A stretch of 64,000 nucleotides of DNA from Pelecanus crispus (GCF_030463565.1 NC_134675.1:14715862-14779861), one strand, 5' to 3'; counted from the stretch's first letter, positions 34,813 through 46,898 are shown. Notes: a model not told the origin generated them from the sequence alone. Program-made: numbers and translations.

Positions 34813-36331
34813 TCACCTGCCTGTTTCCAATAGCCTCTGCCAATCTTCAGCCCTCCAGACTCTGGTGCAACTCACTTCCCACCAGTTGGATTCCCATTGG
34901 CATATCCACTCAGTGGCACCCTTGTAAGTGGCAAACAAATCGGTGTAAACTGTGGAGGCACCCGCTTCCGCGGCTAATAAGAGATCACGCAACTCCCCTA
35001 CCTGAGCACTACCTTCCCCCTCTTCTGTCAGTGTTGTTCCAGTGGCAATTTCCACAGCTGCTGCCTTGTACTGCCACTTTGGCCCCACTCGACTGGCTGA
35101 CGCATCAGTGAACCACACCCCTTGTGTGTGAATCTTGGGTTAGCTCGGGCACCTCTTTAATCAGAGAGGGCTTATAAGGTAAGCTCAGCAGGGCTGGGTC
35201 AGGGTTCACGGGTTGTTGAAACCTGGAAACTTTGGCAGGGCCTTCTTTTAATGGTGACATACCATTTTCGTATTGTGGCCTTCTGTGCCACTCCCTCAGG
35301 AGTGGGCGACCCCTTAAGGATCGAATTTAATAGAGGGAAAGGGCCTTGCACAATAATGTCCTGTGATGTACGCAATCTCTCTGCCTCCTTAACTGCCCTG
35401 GTGAGTGAGAGAAGCCCCTCTGAATATTGCTGTTCAGTTTCCCTGAATGAGGTGGAAGAAAACAATAGAGGTCTGGCCATCCCTTGCAGTCCCTTTTGGA
35501 ATATGCCGCAATAGGAGGCATGCTCCACAAACCCCCATTCCACCCTCAGTGGGTCTCGTGGGTGTAGCGGGCCTAGTTTCTGGTAGGTTCTAAGCTTGTC
35601 CTTTAGGACGTTAAGGGCCTCCTTATGTCGTGGGGTCCAATCCCATTTCCTGTTCTTTCTAAGCAAGTCGTGTAGAGGGCAGGCAATTACCGAAAATCTT
35701 GGTATGTGTTTCCTCCAGTACCCCAATATGCCCAGTAGATACTGCAATTCCATCTTGCTATTCAGGGTCTGCCCCTGCTCAATGGCCGATAGGACGTCAT
35801 CGGGTAGAGTGATAGCTCCCGCTATCCACCAAGCCCCTAAGAAATTGATTTCCTGCCCAGGACCTTGGCATTTGGAAGGTGGAATATCTAACCGGTTTTC
35901 CATCAAAAGGTTCCAGATAGTCTCAGCTACTTGTCCAACCTGTTCCTTATTGTCTCCGCCCACTAGGATGTCATCTATGTATGGTATATGTGAATGCCCG
36001 ATGGCACTTTCACAGTGTCAAGGAGTGCAGCCAAGGCGTTATGAGCAATAATGGGGGAGTGTTTGTATCCTTGCGGAAGCTGGTTGAAGGTGTACTGGGT
36101 CCCCTCCCAGGTAAAGGCAAATTGGGATTTGTCCTCGTCCCTTAGGGGAATCATGAAGAACATGTCTTTGACATCTAAAGCAGCCATCCACGGATGTGAC
36201 CGTCCAGGATGAGGCTCGCGGCTGGCTTGCCAGACCCTTCTGCTCCTGTCTGCACCACCTCCTGGATCCATCCACCCCATTTCACACCTGTGGGTGACTA
36301 TACTATGCAGTGTTTCGGCCCATGTCAGCAC
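34813..36331 (-). pseudogene. Decayed ERV pol fragment (RT and RNase H)
   Basis: Minus-strand frames in order: RT palm at 36331-35975 (MAALDVKDMFFMIPL, QFAFTWEGTQYTF, NQLPQGYKHSP); a frameshift right before the catalytic YIDD (about 35975-35960); thumb and connection at 35963-35199 (INFLGAWW, LQYLLGILGYWRKHIP); and an RNase H-like piece at 35118-34813 (MWFTDASAS, VYTDLFATYKG). The integrase is absent before the LTR at 34605. This pol is clearly different from the provirus pol at 49303-52392. It is most like class III (ERV-L/spuma-like) elements. Several stops and shifts make it non-functional. Confidence 0.82.
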
Positions 36332-36625
36332 ATGCGCAAGCGGATTTGGGGGGTTCTGTCAATTGTGTTCTATGGCTGCCTGAATTATCTTTCTAAGGGA
36401 CTGGACATGCATTTTTAAAGCATCTGGTAACCCTTTAATGAGAGGCCTGAGGTGGGCGGGATCTACCGGTGCAGCCATTGGTATGCCTTGCTGCCCCCTC
36501 TCATACATCGCCTATATACAAGCAGCCTTTTGTATCCCTTCTGCCAATTCCGACAATCCCCTTATCTGAATGGTAATACGCTTCCCTCATTCTTTGGGGT
36601 CTATACCACCAGCCCAGTAAGCTAC

Positions 36626-37197
36626 TGTCCTGGTTTCGGCTGGGATAGAGTTACTTTTCTTCCTAGCAGCAGGCATAGTGCTGTGTTTTGGATTTAGTAG
36701 GAGAAGAATGTTGATAACACACTGATGTTTTTAGTTGTTGCTAAGTACTGCTTATGCTAGTCAAGGACTTTTTCAGCTTCCCATGCTCTGCCAGGTACAC
36801 AAGAAACTGGGAGGGGGCACAGCCAGAATAGTTGATCCAAACTGACCAAAGGGCTATTCCATACCATATGACGTCATGCTCAGTATATAAACTGTGGGGG
36901 GGGTGGCCAGGGAGGGGTGATCGCTGCTCGGGAACTGTCTGAGTATCGGTCGGCGGGTGGTGAGCAATTGCATTGTGCATCACTTGCTTCGTGTATCATT
37001 ATTATTATTATCATTATTATACTGTTACTATTAGCATTACTATTTTACTTTATTTCAATTATTAAACTGTTCTTATCTCAACCCAGGAGTGTTTCTCACT
37101 CTTACTCCTCCAATTCTCTCCCCCATCCCATCGGTGTAGGGGGAGTGAGCGAGCGGCTGCGTGGTGCTTAGTTGCTGGCTGGGGCTAAACCACGACA
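36626..37197 (+). mobile_element. Solo LTR-A with target duplication
   Basis: It begins TGTCCTGGTTTCGGC and ends GGGGCTAAACCACGACA. The 5-base target duplication GCTAC is perfect (36621-36625 and 37198-37202). It has the CRE octamer TGACGTCA, TATATAAAC, an ATT-rich microsatellite and ATTAAA. It splits an older minus-strand ERV, whose coding sequence (..AYWAGG.. and ..FWGPGVFL..) continues across the site. Confidence 0.92.
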
Positions 37198-37202
37198 GCT
37201 AC

Positions 37203-37695
37203 CTGAGAAGTTATAGACTGGTTGCCAGCTGGCCTGTCACTTAGAAACACACCAGGTCCCCAAAACCCTCGGGCCTCATCATCACTCAGTAGTATCAGAT
37301 CACCTCCGGTAAGCGAAACACGCCACAGATATTCTGTCTCCGTGTCACCTGGAGGTACACTAAGACTAACTCAAACGAAGAACAAACTCAAACAACTTTA
37401 TTTCACAAAAGAGCCAAAACCACACAACAGAAACCAATGAGAAACAGGGGTAAACCAAAATCAAACAACACTCCAATAGCATTTAACACATAACAGGTTC
37501 AAGGTGTCAGTCGGGATATTGTTACTACACGTCAACACACACATGAATGATGATCCAAAGTGTGCACACACACTCACTCACAAGGGGGAAACTCTCTCTC
37601 TCTCTCATGGGTACCCAGAAGATGTAATTGCTCACCCAGGGTGGAGGGGGGAGGGCTCACTCAAGGATATATCCAGAAGAAATCACTCACCAAAA
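37203..37695 (-). mobile_element. ERV remnant (gag/pro-like end, then LTR-like sequence)
   Basis: The minus strand at 37203-37370 reads LTGGDLILLSDDEARGFWGPGVFL in pieces, the same decayed element as the pol at 34.8-36.3 kb. The 37370-37695 stretch has a minus-strand AATAAA (37404-37399 area) and simple repeats (ACAC, CTCTCT). It may be another LTR fragment. It ends where CR1 sequence begins. Confidence 0.45.
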
Positions 37696-38422
37696 CAACC
37701 CCATGCACCAATATATGCTGGGGGCCAACCAGCTGGAAAGCAGCTTTTCAGAAAAGGACCTGGGGGTCCTGGTGGGCACCAGGTTGAACATGAGCCAGCA
37801 ATGTGCCCTTGCAGCAAACAAGGCTAATGGTATCCTGGGCTGCATTAGGCAAAGTATTGCCAGCAGGTCAAGGGAGGTGATCCTTCCCCTCTGCTGAGCA
37901 CTGGTGAGGCCACACCTGGAGTCCTGTGTCCAGTTCTGGGCTCCTCAGTACAAGAGAGACATGGACATACTGGAGAGAGTCCAGTGAAGGGCCACAAAGA
38001 TGATTAAGGGACAGGAGGAGCATCTGTTATACAAGGAAAGGCTGAGAGAGCTGGGACTGTTTAGCCTAGAGAAGAGAAGGCTCGGGGGGATCTCATCAAC
38101 TTATAGAAATACCTGAAGGGAGGGTGTAAAGAAGACGGAGCCAGGCTCTTTTCAGTGGTGCCCAGTGGCAGGACAAGAGGCAATGGGCACAAACAGAAAC
38201 ACAGGAGGTTCCATGTGAACATCAGGAAACACTTTATTACTGTGAGGGTGATTGAGCAGTGGAGCTTGTTTCCCAGGGAAGTTGTGGAGTCTTCCTCCTT
38301 GGAGATATTCAAAAGCCATCTGGACATGGCCCTGGGTAACTGGCTCTAGGTGGCCCTGCTTGAGCAGGGCAGTTGGACAACATGACCTCCAGAGGTCCCT
38401 TCCAACCTCAGCCATTCTGTGG
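37696..38422 (+). mobile_element. CR1 LINE 3' end (copy g of an inverted near-identical pair)
   Basis: CR1 ORF2 C-terminal sequence ([26 protein letters not shown] as two short blocks, [18 protein letters not shown] followed by a stop) continues to the tail CCTTCCAACCTCAGCCATTCTG. From 37738 on it is almost base-for-base the reverse complement of 55457-56143. Confidence 0.92.
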
Positions 38423-40337
38423 TAACCGTGCTGTGATACTCTTGTTGTCATCTAAGTGTTTATATATTGATTGTTTGTTAAATATTTTCAGCATTTTTTC
38501 TGGTTTTGATGTTATCTGACTGGTATATCATTATCTGGCTGCTCCCTAAAGATAAGCAATGACCTTCTGTAGTGTGAATGTTCTCCTCCATGAATTTCCA
38601 AAAGTAATGTTTTTAGTTGATGATAGCCTGCTGCATTGCATGTGGTGTAGTTTGAATGATTTTCAGCTTTCAGTAACTGAGCGCTGTTACGGAGGTCTTC
38701 ACCTGCTCCCCCCCAGAAGGGCTTCTGCATTCAATACCCTGAATAGCTGAAATTATTTTCTTTTTAAGTTTATAATTTTTACTTCTTTTGTTTTCTTCCC
38801 CTGTTGCACTTTCCCTTTTACTCCCCCATCTCTCAGATATAAACAGTAAGACCAGGTAATCCATTTTTTGTTGTAGTATTATTGTTATATTTTATTAATC
38901 TACTTTTTGGCTTTTGTCACTGTTGTCTTTCAACAGTAGCAGAAAGACTGTCCTGTTAATTTGAAAAATCAGTTTCTAGGGGTGTTTCTTCTCAAATTAG
39001 ATCTCATGTCTTTTCAGCAGTCCTTCCTTGAAAGGCATCCTCCAACAGCATATAGAGGTCTTTCAGTCAGTTCCTACATTTGTTTGTCATGCTGTCTGAT
39101 AAGAATACCAGCTGTGACTCTGCAGGCTTTGTGTTACTTGTTATCTGGCAGTATTATTAGCAGAATGGGATAAACATCAGGTAGCTTGAGTAGTCTTTGG
39201 TAGACTGCTTAAGGAATGCATCTCCAAAGTGGACAAGCAAGTTTAGAGAACTATTTCTGTCCCCTTTAGAAGGGGGACTCTGCAGCTGGTTTATTTATAA
39301 AAGTAGCCTTTTAAGAGTCTTAACAAACAGTTCCTCCTCATCTAGATTAGGCAGCAGTTGTTTTGGTAGGAAAGGAATGCTGCTTTGTGAAGTGGCAGCC
39401 AGTCTCATTTGGGGGGGGGGGGGGGGGAGTGTCTCTCTCCCTTTTTCTTTTTATCCCCTTTCTGTGGTGTTTCTGTGGGTCTCTTGCTGTTGGTTGATTT
39501 CTCTGTAGTGAATATCTCTATGCTTCTTGCTGGTGAATTCCTTATGTCCCTGGTTGTTTTGCCATGGAGTTTGCCTCCTCCCCTAGCTTGCTAAGCTACT
39601 TTCTTAAAAACTGTGCAACACCTATCACTTTTCCCTGCTGGAAGCCCTTGGCTGTCTCCTCTCTCCAAGGGCATGCAGGCCACCTTCCTTGTTAATCAAG
39701 ATCAGGGCCTGTGTGGCTTCTTCCAACATCAGTACATCTGTCAGGGCAGAACCCACAGAGGTTGCAGGTGTAGGAAAAACAAGTGTCAGTGCTAATGATG
39801 TTCACTTTTCCATCTGTTGTACATTTGGCCCTCTAGGGCATCTCTAACACCACAAGAAAATCTTGGCTTTTTCTGTTAGAGCACTGATGATTTTCTCTAT
39901 CTAGCCCACAACCTGGAGGGCAAGTTGAAATCTCATTATTTTAACCTTTTTTTGACAGGGTTTGTTTGGCCCAAGTTGTGTCAGGGGTTTACCATACTTT
40001 CATATGAACAGGGTGTGCCTCCCCATGTTCAAGTCTCTCTCCAGCTTCTTTGTGAGCCGTGTGTCAGGCAGTTATGCTAGCTGCTAGGCAACATTTTAAT
40101 ATTTACCTCCAAGCCTGCATTCATGTGTTGTATCAGAAGAAGAAATCTGTTCTGTAGTCAGATTGTCAGGCTACAGCAAATACATTATGCAGGGATTTTA
40201 ATAGCTGTGTATTGTTGGCTAACTCGCTCAACCCACAAAAGGAGAAAACCAAAGCAACCCACAGTTAAAGGAAGTAATCCAAAATGGACTTACGAGTCAG
40301 GCTGTGTGGATTTTTTTTAAAAATAGGCTTGTATGGT
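38423..40337. other. Intergenic, no recognised feature
   Basis: No gene recognised. A run of 17 G at 39411-39427 stands out. Open frames of about 100 codons (39197-39508) run through it and have no motif. Confidence 0.5.
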
Positions 40338-41766
40338 TGTCACAAATGCAGGTTTGTGAATCCTGCTGATTATGTCAATTCACTATGAATGAGTGACTTT
40401 ACACAGTTTGATTTAGTAAAGGTTAGAATTTACTTGTAGCAAATCGCAGAATTTGATTATAATATTTTAATAGCACTCAATCATCAGTGATTAATAAAGT
40501 GATTAGACAAAATTGATCAAAACAGTGACTTAGTTACAGATTCGAAGATGGCAAGGTTCACTCTATTACTACATGGAAGAGCATAAAGGAAAATTAAATC
40601 GCACTGAGTTGGAATGATTCGTAAAGGGACTGCATATATAGGGGATAAGGAGGACCCTCCCGTTGAGTCACGAGGCTTAGACTAGACCCCCTTGCTTTCT
40701 AAACTCCTTCTCAGAGAGGAGTCTAGGTGCGGCTAGGTCTAGTCTTAGTCTCAGACTTGGTCAACGGTTTATATGAATAAGGATAATATATATATATGTA
40801 TATATATGTATATCTAGTACATAGAAGAAGTGTATAAAGGAAATTGGGTTACACGAGAGAGAGAGAGAGAGAGAGGGAGAAATCGTATGTAGGGGATACG
40901 GAAACCCTCCTGTTGAGTCACGAGGTTCAGAATGGACCCCCTTGCTTTCTAAACTCCTTCTCAGAGAGGAGCCTAGGTGTGGCTGGGCCCACTCTTAGTC
41001 TCAGACTTGGTCAACGGTTTATGAGAGTAATGCTATAAGAATAATACAGCATTATAAAACTCCCTCTGAAATTAAATCATACATCTACAGACTACTTAAA
41101 TTGATTCACGCATGCACACTCACAAATATGAATGCATATATGAAAATAGTATACCTGTTAAAAATTCCCCTCGAGTTCAGTGAAATACATCTAATGTCTT
41201 GGCATTTCTCAACGGGCGAGGGTTGAGCCTCGAGGAGTGAAGGGTTTCAGCCCAAGCTCCACTGTCAGTCTTTGGCAATGGATTTCTGGTGGCAGCAGAC
41301 TTTCAGAATCTGCTAGTTTTCTCTGACTCTGAGAGACATTTCGATCAGAGGGAGATGCTGGTGCGGCCCGTGGCGGTCCAGGAGAGCTCCAAGGGCCTCA
41401 CTTAGGACTGCCATTTATAGGATTGTGAGATGATTGACTTTAATCACCAGTAAATTTCCATCCGAGCCACAATTCGGGTCGGCTTGTTGTTGGAATTCCA
41501 GCAGCGATGATACCACCCTGTTTCAAGGCTGTCTGGGGTACCTGTTTGTTCTCGTTCCCCTCGTTAGCCATAATATGAATCTTGATAAGGACAGAGCCGC
41601 TCTCTGCTCCAGCCATGTAGGAGTTTCTGGTACAATTAAGGGGTGCTTAACTGACCAACTCGCTACACAAAAGCTGCGGCCTGGAATTCCTGAGATTGTA
41701 AAGCAGACAAAGTAAAGGGGAAAAACAGAACAGAAAAACAGGGGCAGGGGGGGATGTACCACCACA
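40338..41766 (-). mobile_element. Large solo LTR (LTR-E), 1.43 kb, with target duplication
   Basis: In the plus reading it starts TGTCACAAATGCAGG and ends GATGTACCACCACA. It is flanked by ATGGT on both sides (40333-40337 and 41767-41771), a perfect 5-base duplication. An internal block is duplicated in tandem: about 40640-40775 and 40890-41025 share GTTGAGTCACGAGG, CTTGCTTTCTAAACTCC and GACTTGGTCAACGG. A TATATATGTA tract and a (GA)n tract separate the copies. Orientation is inferred from the ..TTTGTGACA end shared with LTR-D. Confidence 0.78.
40640..41025. repeat. Tandem duplication inside LTR-E
   Basis: Two diverged copies of about 140 bases, offset by about 250 bases, are separated by TA-rich and (GA)n simple repeats (GAGAGA tract at 40856-40874). 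This is typical of duplicated enhancer regions in LTR U3; that function is inference. Confidence 0.75.
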
Positions 41767-43106
41767 ATGGTAGTTACCAAAACTTATGTAGATGTCAGAA
41801 GCTTGTTGTATTGTCAGTCTGAGGTTTAGTGTAGTTACAGAACTTGAGCACTAAAGGACTTGGAAGGAAAAGAGCCTTGTAGAGGCTCTTTTGGGGGAGA
41901 CTCTGGACAGTTAGAGATCCTGAATATTGGGAATTCAGGCAAAAAGTGTTCTATAATGAAAGAAAGCATACTGTGTCTCTGAGGGAGCCAGAAAATCAAG
42001 GGAGTACTGTGCTGCCTTCTTTATATATAAAGATCAGTTGCAATAGCGAATGCCCTATGCTCTCACTGCCCTTCCTTTCTGTTTCCCCTGAGTCCCTAGG
42101 AAAAGACTGTTTACAGGGGAGAATGGCTTGGCATTCTTCATAGTAGCTTATCAGCAGACATTATTATTATTAGACTGTTTTATATCCTCAAACTTTTTCT
42201 TTTTTTTTCTTCATGAGCATTTAAACTCCTCATCTCAGTTGCTACTAGGTTGTAAGTTATTCAGCTGGGTAGCGTAGAAAGAAGTAAAAATTGGTTTCTT
42301 TGAGAGCTTTTAACTAAATATATAGCTCTAAAGCTTCCTCTGGGACAAGATCCCCTTAAATAAGACTACCTTCTGAGTGATACCATGACAGTAACCATGA
42401 GGGTAAGACTGTCAGCTGGTGCTGTGGTAGTGGATCTTTACAAGTTGTAGTGGTATAGTGGAACTTTCAAAGGAATTTTTCAGCATGTTGTAAGAAAAAG
42501 GTTTGTTAGGAGTTTTCAAAGGGGACGTAGGGAGAAAGATTCAGATAAATTACAAAAAATGCTATGCAAGATATAGTAATATATTTATTAAATGAATAGT
42601 GATTGGGGTGGCTAATATGAAGGTGTAGAACAGATACTTGTTAATCATCTAGAAGGAATTCAGATTAATTTCATAGAAAATTAAAAAAGGAAATTAAAAT
42701 CTATTTTAAGGCAAAATAAGAAAAATATAACCTTGTTGCCTACAGATTACCTGATAGTGATATTGGAAGTATATAAAAAGGTTGTTTAAAAACATTTGTT
42801 CCCCATCTTGATATAGGATGCTTCATACATTCTTATGTCATTTTTCCTTTCCACCCCTCCGAAAGTTCATATCCATTATGTAATCAATCTCTCTATATAT
42901 GTATTTGTGTGTGTGTAATATATAGAAGCAGAAATTATTTGCTTACATTTCTCTAGTGTGGCAATTGCAGATTCTCTCCAGTATATATTGAGTCATTAAA
43001 CCTCTTACTGAGGTGTGTAAGATATCAGAAAAGGGTTTGTATGCCACTGTTGCGTGTGATAACCATTCAGCATTCAGTGCCTGCATTGTTAGTCATGTTA
43101 ACCTGA
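41767..43106. other. Intergenic, no recognised feature
   Basis: AT-rich sequence without a recognisable gene or repeat. Confidence 0.5.
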
Positions 43107-44243
43107 TGTACTGGGTTTATGTAGCAAGGTTTTTGTAGCGGGAGCGGGAGGGGTGGGGTGGTGGCTGCAGGGGTGGCTTCTGTGAGAAGACACCAGAAGC
43201 TGCCCCCATGTTGGACAGAGCCAGTTCCAGCTGGCTCCAAGACAGATCTGCTGCTGGCCAAAGCTGAGCCAATCAGCGATGGTGGTAGCGCCTCTGTGAT
43301 AACATATTTAAGAAAGGGTAAAAAAGCTGCACAACAGCAGCTGTGAGAGAGGATTGCGAATATGTGAGAGCAACAACTCTGCAGACACCAAGGTCAGTGA
43401 AGAAGGAGGGGGAGGAGGTGCTCCAGGCACCGGAGCAGAGATTCCCCTGCAGCCCGTGGTGAAGACCATCGTGAGACAGGCTGTCCTTCTGCAGCCCATG
43501 GAGGTGAATGGTGGAGCAGATATCCACCTGCAGCCCGTGGAGGACACCACGCTGGAGTAGGTGGATGTGCCCTGAAGGAAGCTGTGACCCCATAGATAGC
43601 CCATGCTGGAGCAGGCTCCTGGCAGGAACTGCAGCCCTGTGGAAAGGAGCCCATGCAGGAGCAGGTTTTCTGGAAGGACCTGTAGCCCCGTGGAGAGAAG
43701 CCCATGCTGGAGCAGTCTGATCCTGAAGGACTGTACCCTGTGGAAAGGACCCACGCTGGAGGAGTTTTTGAGGAACTGCAGCCCGTGGGAAGGACCCATG
43801 CTGGAGAAGTTTGTGAAGGACTGTCTCCCGTGGGTGGGACCCCATGCTGGAGCAGGGGAAGAGCGTGAGGAGGGAGTGGCAGAGACAAAGAATTATGAAC
43901 TGACTGCAACTCCATTCCCCATTCCCCTGCACTGCTTGGGGGGAGGAGGTAGAAGAGCTGGGATTGAAGTTGAGCCTGGGAAGAAGGGAGGAGTGGGAGG
44001 AAGATGTTTTTAGATTTTTCTTATTTCTCACTATCCTACTCTCTTATTAATTGTCAATAAATTAAATTAATTTCCCCAAGTCAAGTCTGTTTTGACTGTG
44101 ACAGTAATTGGTGAGTGATCTCTCTGTCCTTATCTCGACCCACGAGTTTTTTGTTGTATTTTCTCTCCCTGTCCTGTTGAGAAGGGAGAGTGATAGAGCA
44201 GCTTGGTGGGCACCTGGTGGCTAGCCAAGTTCAACCCATAACA
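43107..44243 (+). mobile_element. LTR-B, complete copy
   Basis: It starts TGTACTGGGTTTATGTAGC and ends CCAAGTTCAACCCATAACA. A CCAAT box (GAGCCAATCAG, about 43267) and TATTTAAG (about 43307) form a promoter. A GC-rich minisatellite (about 43430-43860; GCAGCCC, CCCATGCTGGAGCAGG units of 40-50 bases) follows, with AATAAA at 44056-44061. Open frames of 130-250 codons on both strands come from the minisatellite. The flanks CCTGA and GCTCC do not match, so no target duplication is seen. Confidence 0.85.
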
Positions 44244-44703
44244 GCTCCATGGCTTTAATGCACTTCAGTGTTAAATAAAGTTTAGTTGTACCTTTGTGGA
44301 AAAGATATAGGAAGGGTAGGCATTCACAGATGGAAAGTTTCACATGGTTATTTGTCTCTAACGAACATCTGCTTTTTCAGAATAAATAAATAAATTTTAG
44401 ATTTCTAGTAATCAGCCATCCCTACTCCTTAGTTCACTGTACAGTGACCAAATTCTCTTTTCTTAAAACTGTTATCTGGTGAAAGAGATCAATGACCAGT
44501 CTAGCTCTGTTCCCAGCAAATCACAAACATGAAATATAAAAAAACTGAGCAGTAGGATTAGGCTGCCTTAGAACTCCTTCTAAAGAAACAAATTTACAAA
44601 ATTGAGCTTTCCCTCCAGCCCTGAATTTTCAGTGCTTTTCAGTTATTTTTGACAAATATAAACAAGGTACCCTAATTTAATTTTTTGGTTTGCACCCATA
44701 TTT

Positions 44704-44820
44704 TTACTTTCTCAAAATTTCTATCCATTCACGTATATTGTCTTTGGTGGTTTCAACAGCTTGTTGGACACAACGAAGATGTGAACTCTTTTCATCCAGA
44801 GGCTTGAAGCATTCTTTTAC
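44704..44820 (-). CDS. Candidate terminal exon of an unidentified gene (M1 aminopeptidase-like C-terminus?)
   Basis: A good acceptor (TTTTTTATTCAACAG, at 44823-44821) is followed by 38 codons and TAA at 44706-44704, in exact phase with the acceptor. An ATTAAA hexamer lies about 30 bases downstream. The peptide (.. FKPLDEKSSHLR .. VETTKDNIREWIEIL ..) resembles the last helices of M1 aminopeptidases, which often end in NIxW-type helices. No upstream exon was found in the window. It may be the last exon of a gene lying to the right, an orphan exon, or chance. The family suggestion is weak. Confidence 0.3.
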   Translation of the reverse strand, partial: VKECFKPLDEKSSHLRCVQQAVETTKDNIREWIEILRK

Positions 44821-46821
44821 CTGTTGAATAAAAAAGTGAAAGAATATTTGATGAAGAGGCAGAGCAACATCTGCTAATACACAACAAAAGCAGCAAGAAA
44901 TTTGTGATTTTTAACCCAATCTTCACTTGCATGGATGAGTGAAGGAAGATTCTTCCTGCCCCCATCTTCTGCTTACCTGAGAACAGTTTTCTTAAAAGGT
45001 TCCCACTGGTCTCATAGTGGCTGCATCTCACAAGGAGAGAAAGATTATATTTGTAATTGCATTTTTTAAAATCTAATTTTAAGAGATGTAACTCTATGTA
45101 TGGGAAACTGTCTGGTTCCTGCTCATTCAGCAAACAGTAGTGGCCATTTAAACCATGCTGTCTACACCCAGGACAGCAGTGTCTCACTGCAGAGTTCACA
45201 CAAGAGACGTTGTATACCCTGCTCTGCTCTGTGGCTGCTCTGGTTCATAGCACGCTAGCACAGCTCACCTTCATCAGCAGTTAATTAACATCCCAAATTG
45301 AAAACTGAAAGAGGTGTAGCATATGGCATGTGATACAGGCCAAGGGATGAGGTAGACATGCTATCTTGTAGCTGGGTTTGGAGTGACTCGGCAAGATTCA
45401 TCAAAGTTTGCCTGTCTGAACCATAAATTCAGTTCATTTGGATGAGCAACGATAGCTTAAGTGTTGATGGTAAAAACATTTTCCCTACATGGAGAAGTTT
45501 GTGCCTCATTTTAATTTTCTACCAAAAACAACCAACCAACCAACACACACTGCCCCCCCCCCCGATGTTTAGGAGGCAACTACCCTCTTCCTTGAAGCAC
45601 TTTGGAATGCAGCTGCTAGAAACTTGTAAATTGTTACTCACTCCTTGAATTCACTCCATTCCCTTTAACTGTCAGAATTGTTGAAGATTGCCTCCCTGAT
45701 TTCAAGAGGTGCTCCTAATCAGAAGGCTTCATCATGAAAACTTAATATAACCTCAGGCATTAGTTGGTATTAACGGTATACAGATACTTTCAAAGGATAC
45801 AGTGACTGTACACATTATAAAAATTAGATAAATTTTGTGAGAATTTACTTTGATGAGTATGATACAAGGTACAAGTACATACAAATACTTGTACAAAGTA
45901 CAAGAAAGATACAAATAGGATACAACAAAGGGAGTCACTGGATTTTCTCTCTCTCAACCTTATACTGACTGTGTCTGTGTTCAGACAGACTTGTACCTAA
46001 AGTCCCATGGATCCCCAAGGGAGATGCAGTCATGTTCTACAGAAATGTCTCTGCATTCTGTGGCACTGGACAACATGTTGCTATTGATACACTGTAAAAG
46101 AGTCGATTTGGCTTTAGAATGAATGGAACTAAATAAAAAAACAAATAAGTATTGCTCCCTATATTTTTTTCATTTTATATTAACTATGGTTGCATTATTT
46201 ATGCCTATGTTTTGCCCTAAACCAGGAAATTTTAGACTGACAACAAAGGAAGCCTCTGAAAAAAAATTATCAGGGATGCCCTTGAGTTTTAAATCAGCAC
46301 ACTGACCAGTGTGGGGTTTTTGATGCTGACAGAGAAGTTTGAGATTGTGGAGTAAGTAGACAAAATTATTATCATATATGTTATCCAGGAACGTGGAGAA
46401 TTTTGCCTGTAGTAGATGTAGAGCATTGGCACATTTATTCCTGCCCTTCAGCTTTTTTCTTCTGTTTGCTCATTGGAAAAACCTACTTTTTTTTTTTTTT
46501 TCTTCATTACTTTGCAAGATGGGTAGCAAATATTAACAGAGGCAGGTATGACATGAGCTGTCTGGCAGACACACATTCGTAAGCTGAATCCAAGTCCATT
46601 GCTTAAACAAAAGCCATCCTTCTTGCCACTAACTTAATGCTCTGCCTTTAATCCAACTCATCATTGCTATAATCTTTTTCAAGGAAAAGGCAGGATATTA
46701 CCCTGATACTTCATAACCAATCATGCTTTTAAGGTGTTAAAATTTAATCCCAAATTTCATTTCAGTTAAATTACAACTTTTTTTTTAAATCCAGAACAGC
46801 TAATCTGAATGGTTTACATTC
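44821..46821. other. Intergenic, no recognised feature
   Basis: AT-rich sequence with short simple tracts (CCAACCAACC and a C run near 45533-45562, T run at 46488-46501). No exon to join to 44704-44820 was recognised. Confidence 0.45.
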
Positions 46822-46898
46822 TGTGGTGGGCAAGTAAAACTAAGCACTCACCCAATTGCTCGCTCACTGGCCCCTGCAGGATGGGGGAGAGAATCAGA
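46822..46898 (-). mobile_element. LTR-A relic (end fragment)
   Basis: The sequence TGTGGTGGGCAAG .. ACTAAGCACTCACCC .. GCTCGCTCACTGG .. ATGGGGGAGAGAATCAGA aligns with the U5 end of LTR-A (compare 47417-47520), with many substitutions. It is an old copy. Confidence 0.6.

Noticed and set aside
36956-37060. Possible satellite from the ATT-rich tracts shared by several loci
   Set aside because: The tracts are part of LTR-A and appear only within its copies.
43273-44031. 252-codon minus-strand open frame
   Set aside because: It is antisense to a complete LTR-B and repeats CSSMGS-like units from the minisatellite. It is not a gene.
44792-45199. 135-codon minus-strand open frame
   Set aside because: It runs through the acceptor of the candidate exon at 44704-44820 in the wrong frame and has no recognisable motif.
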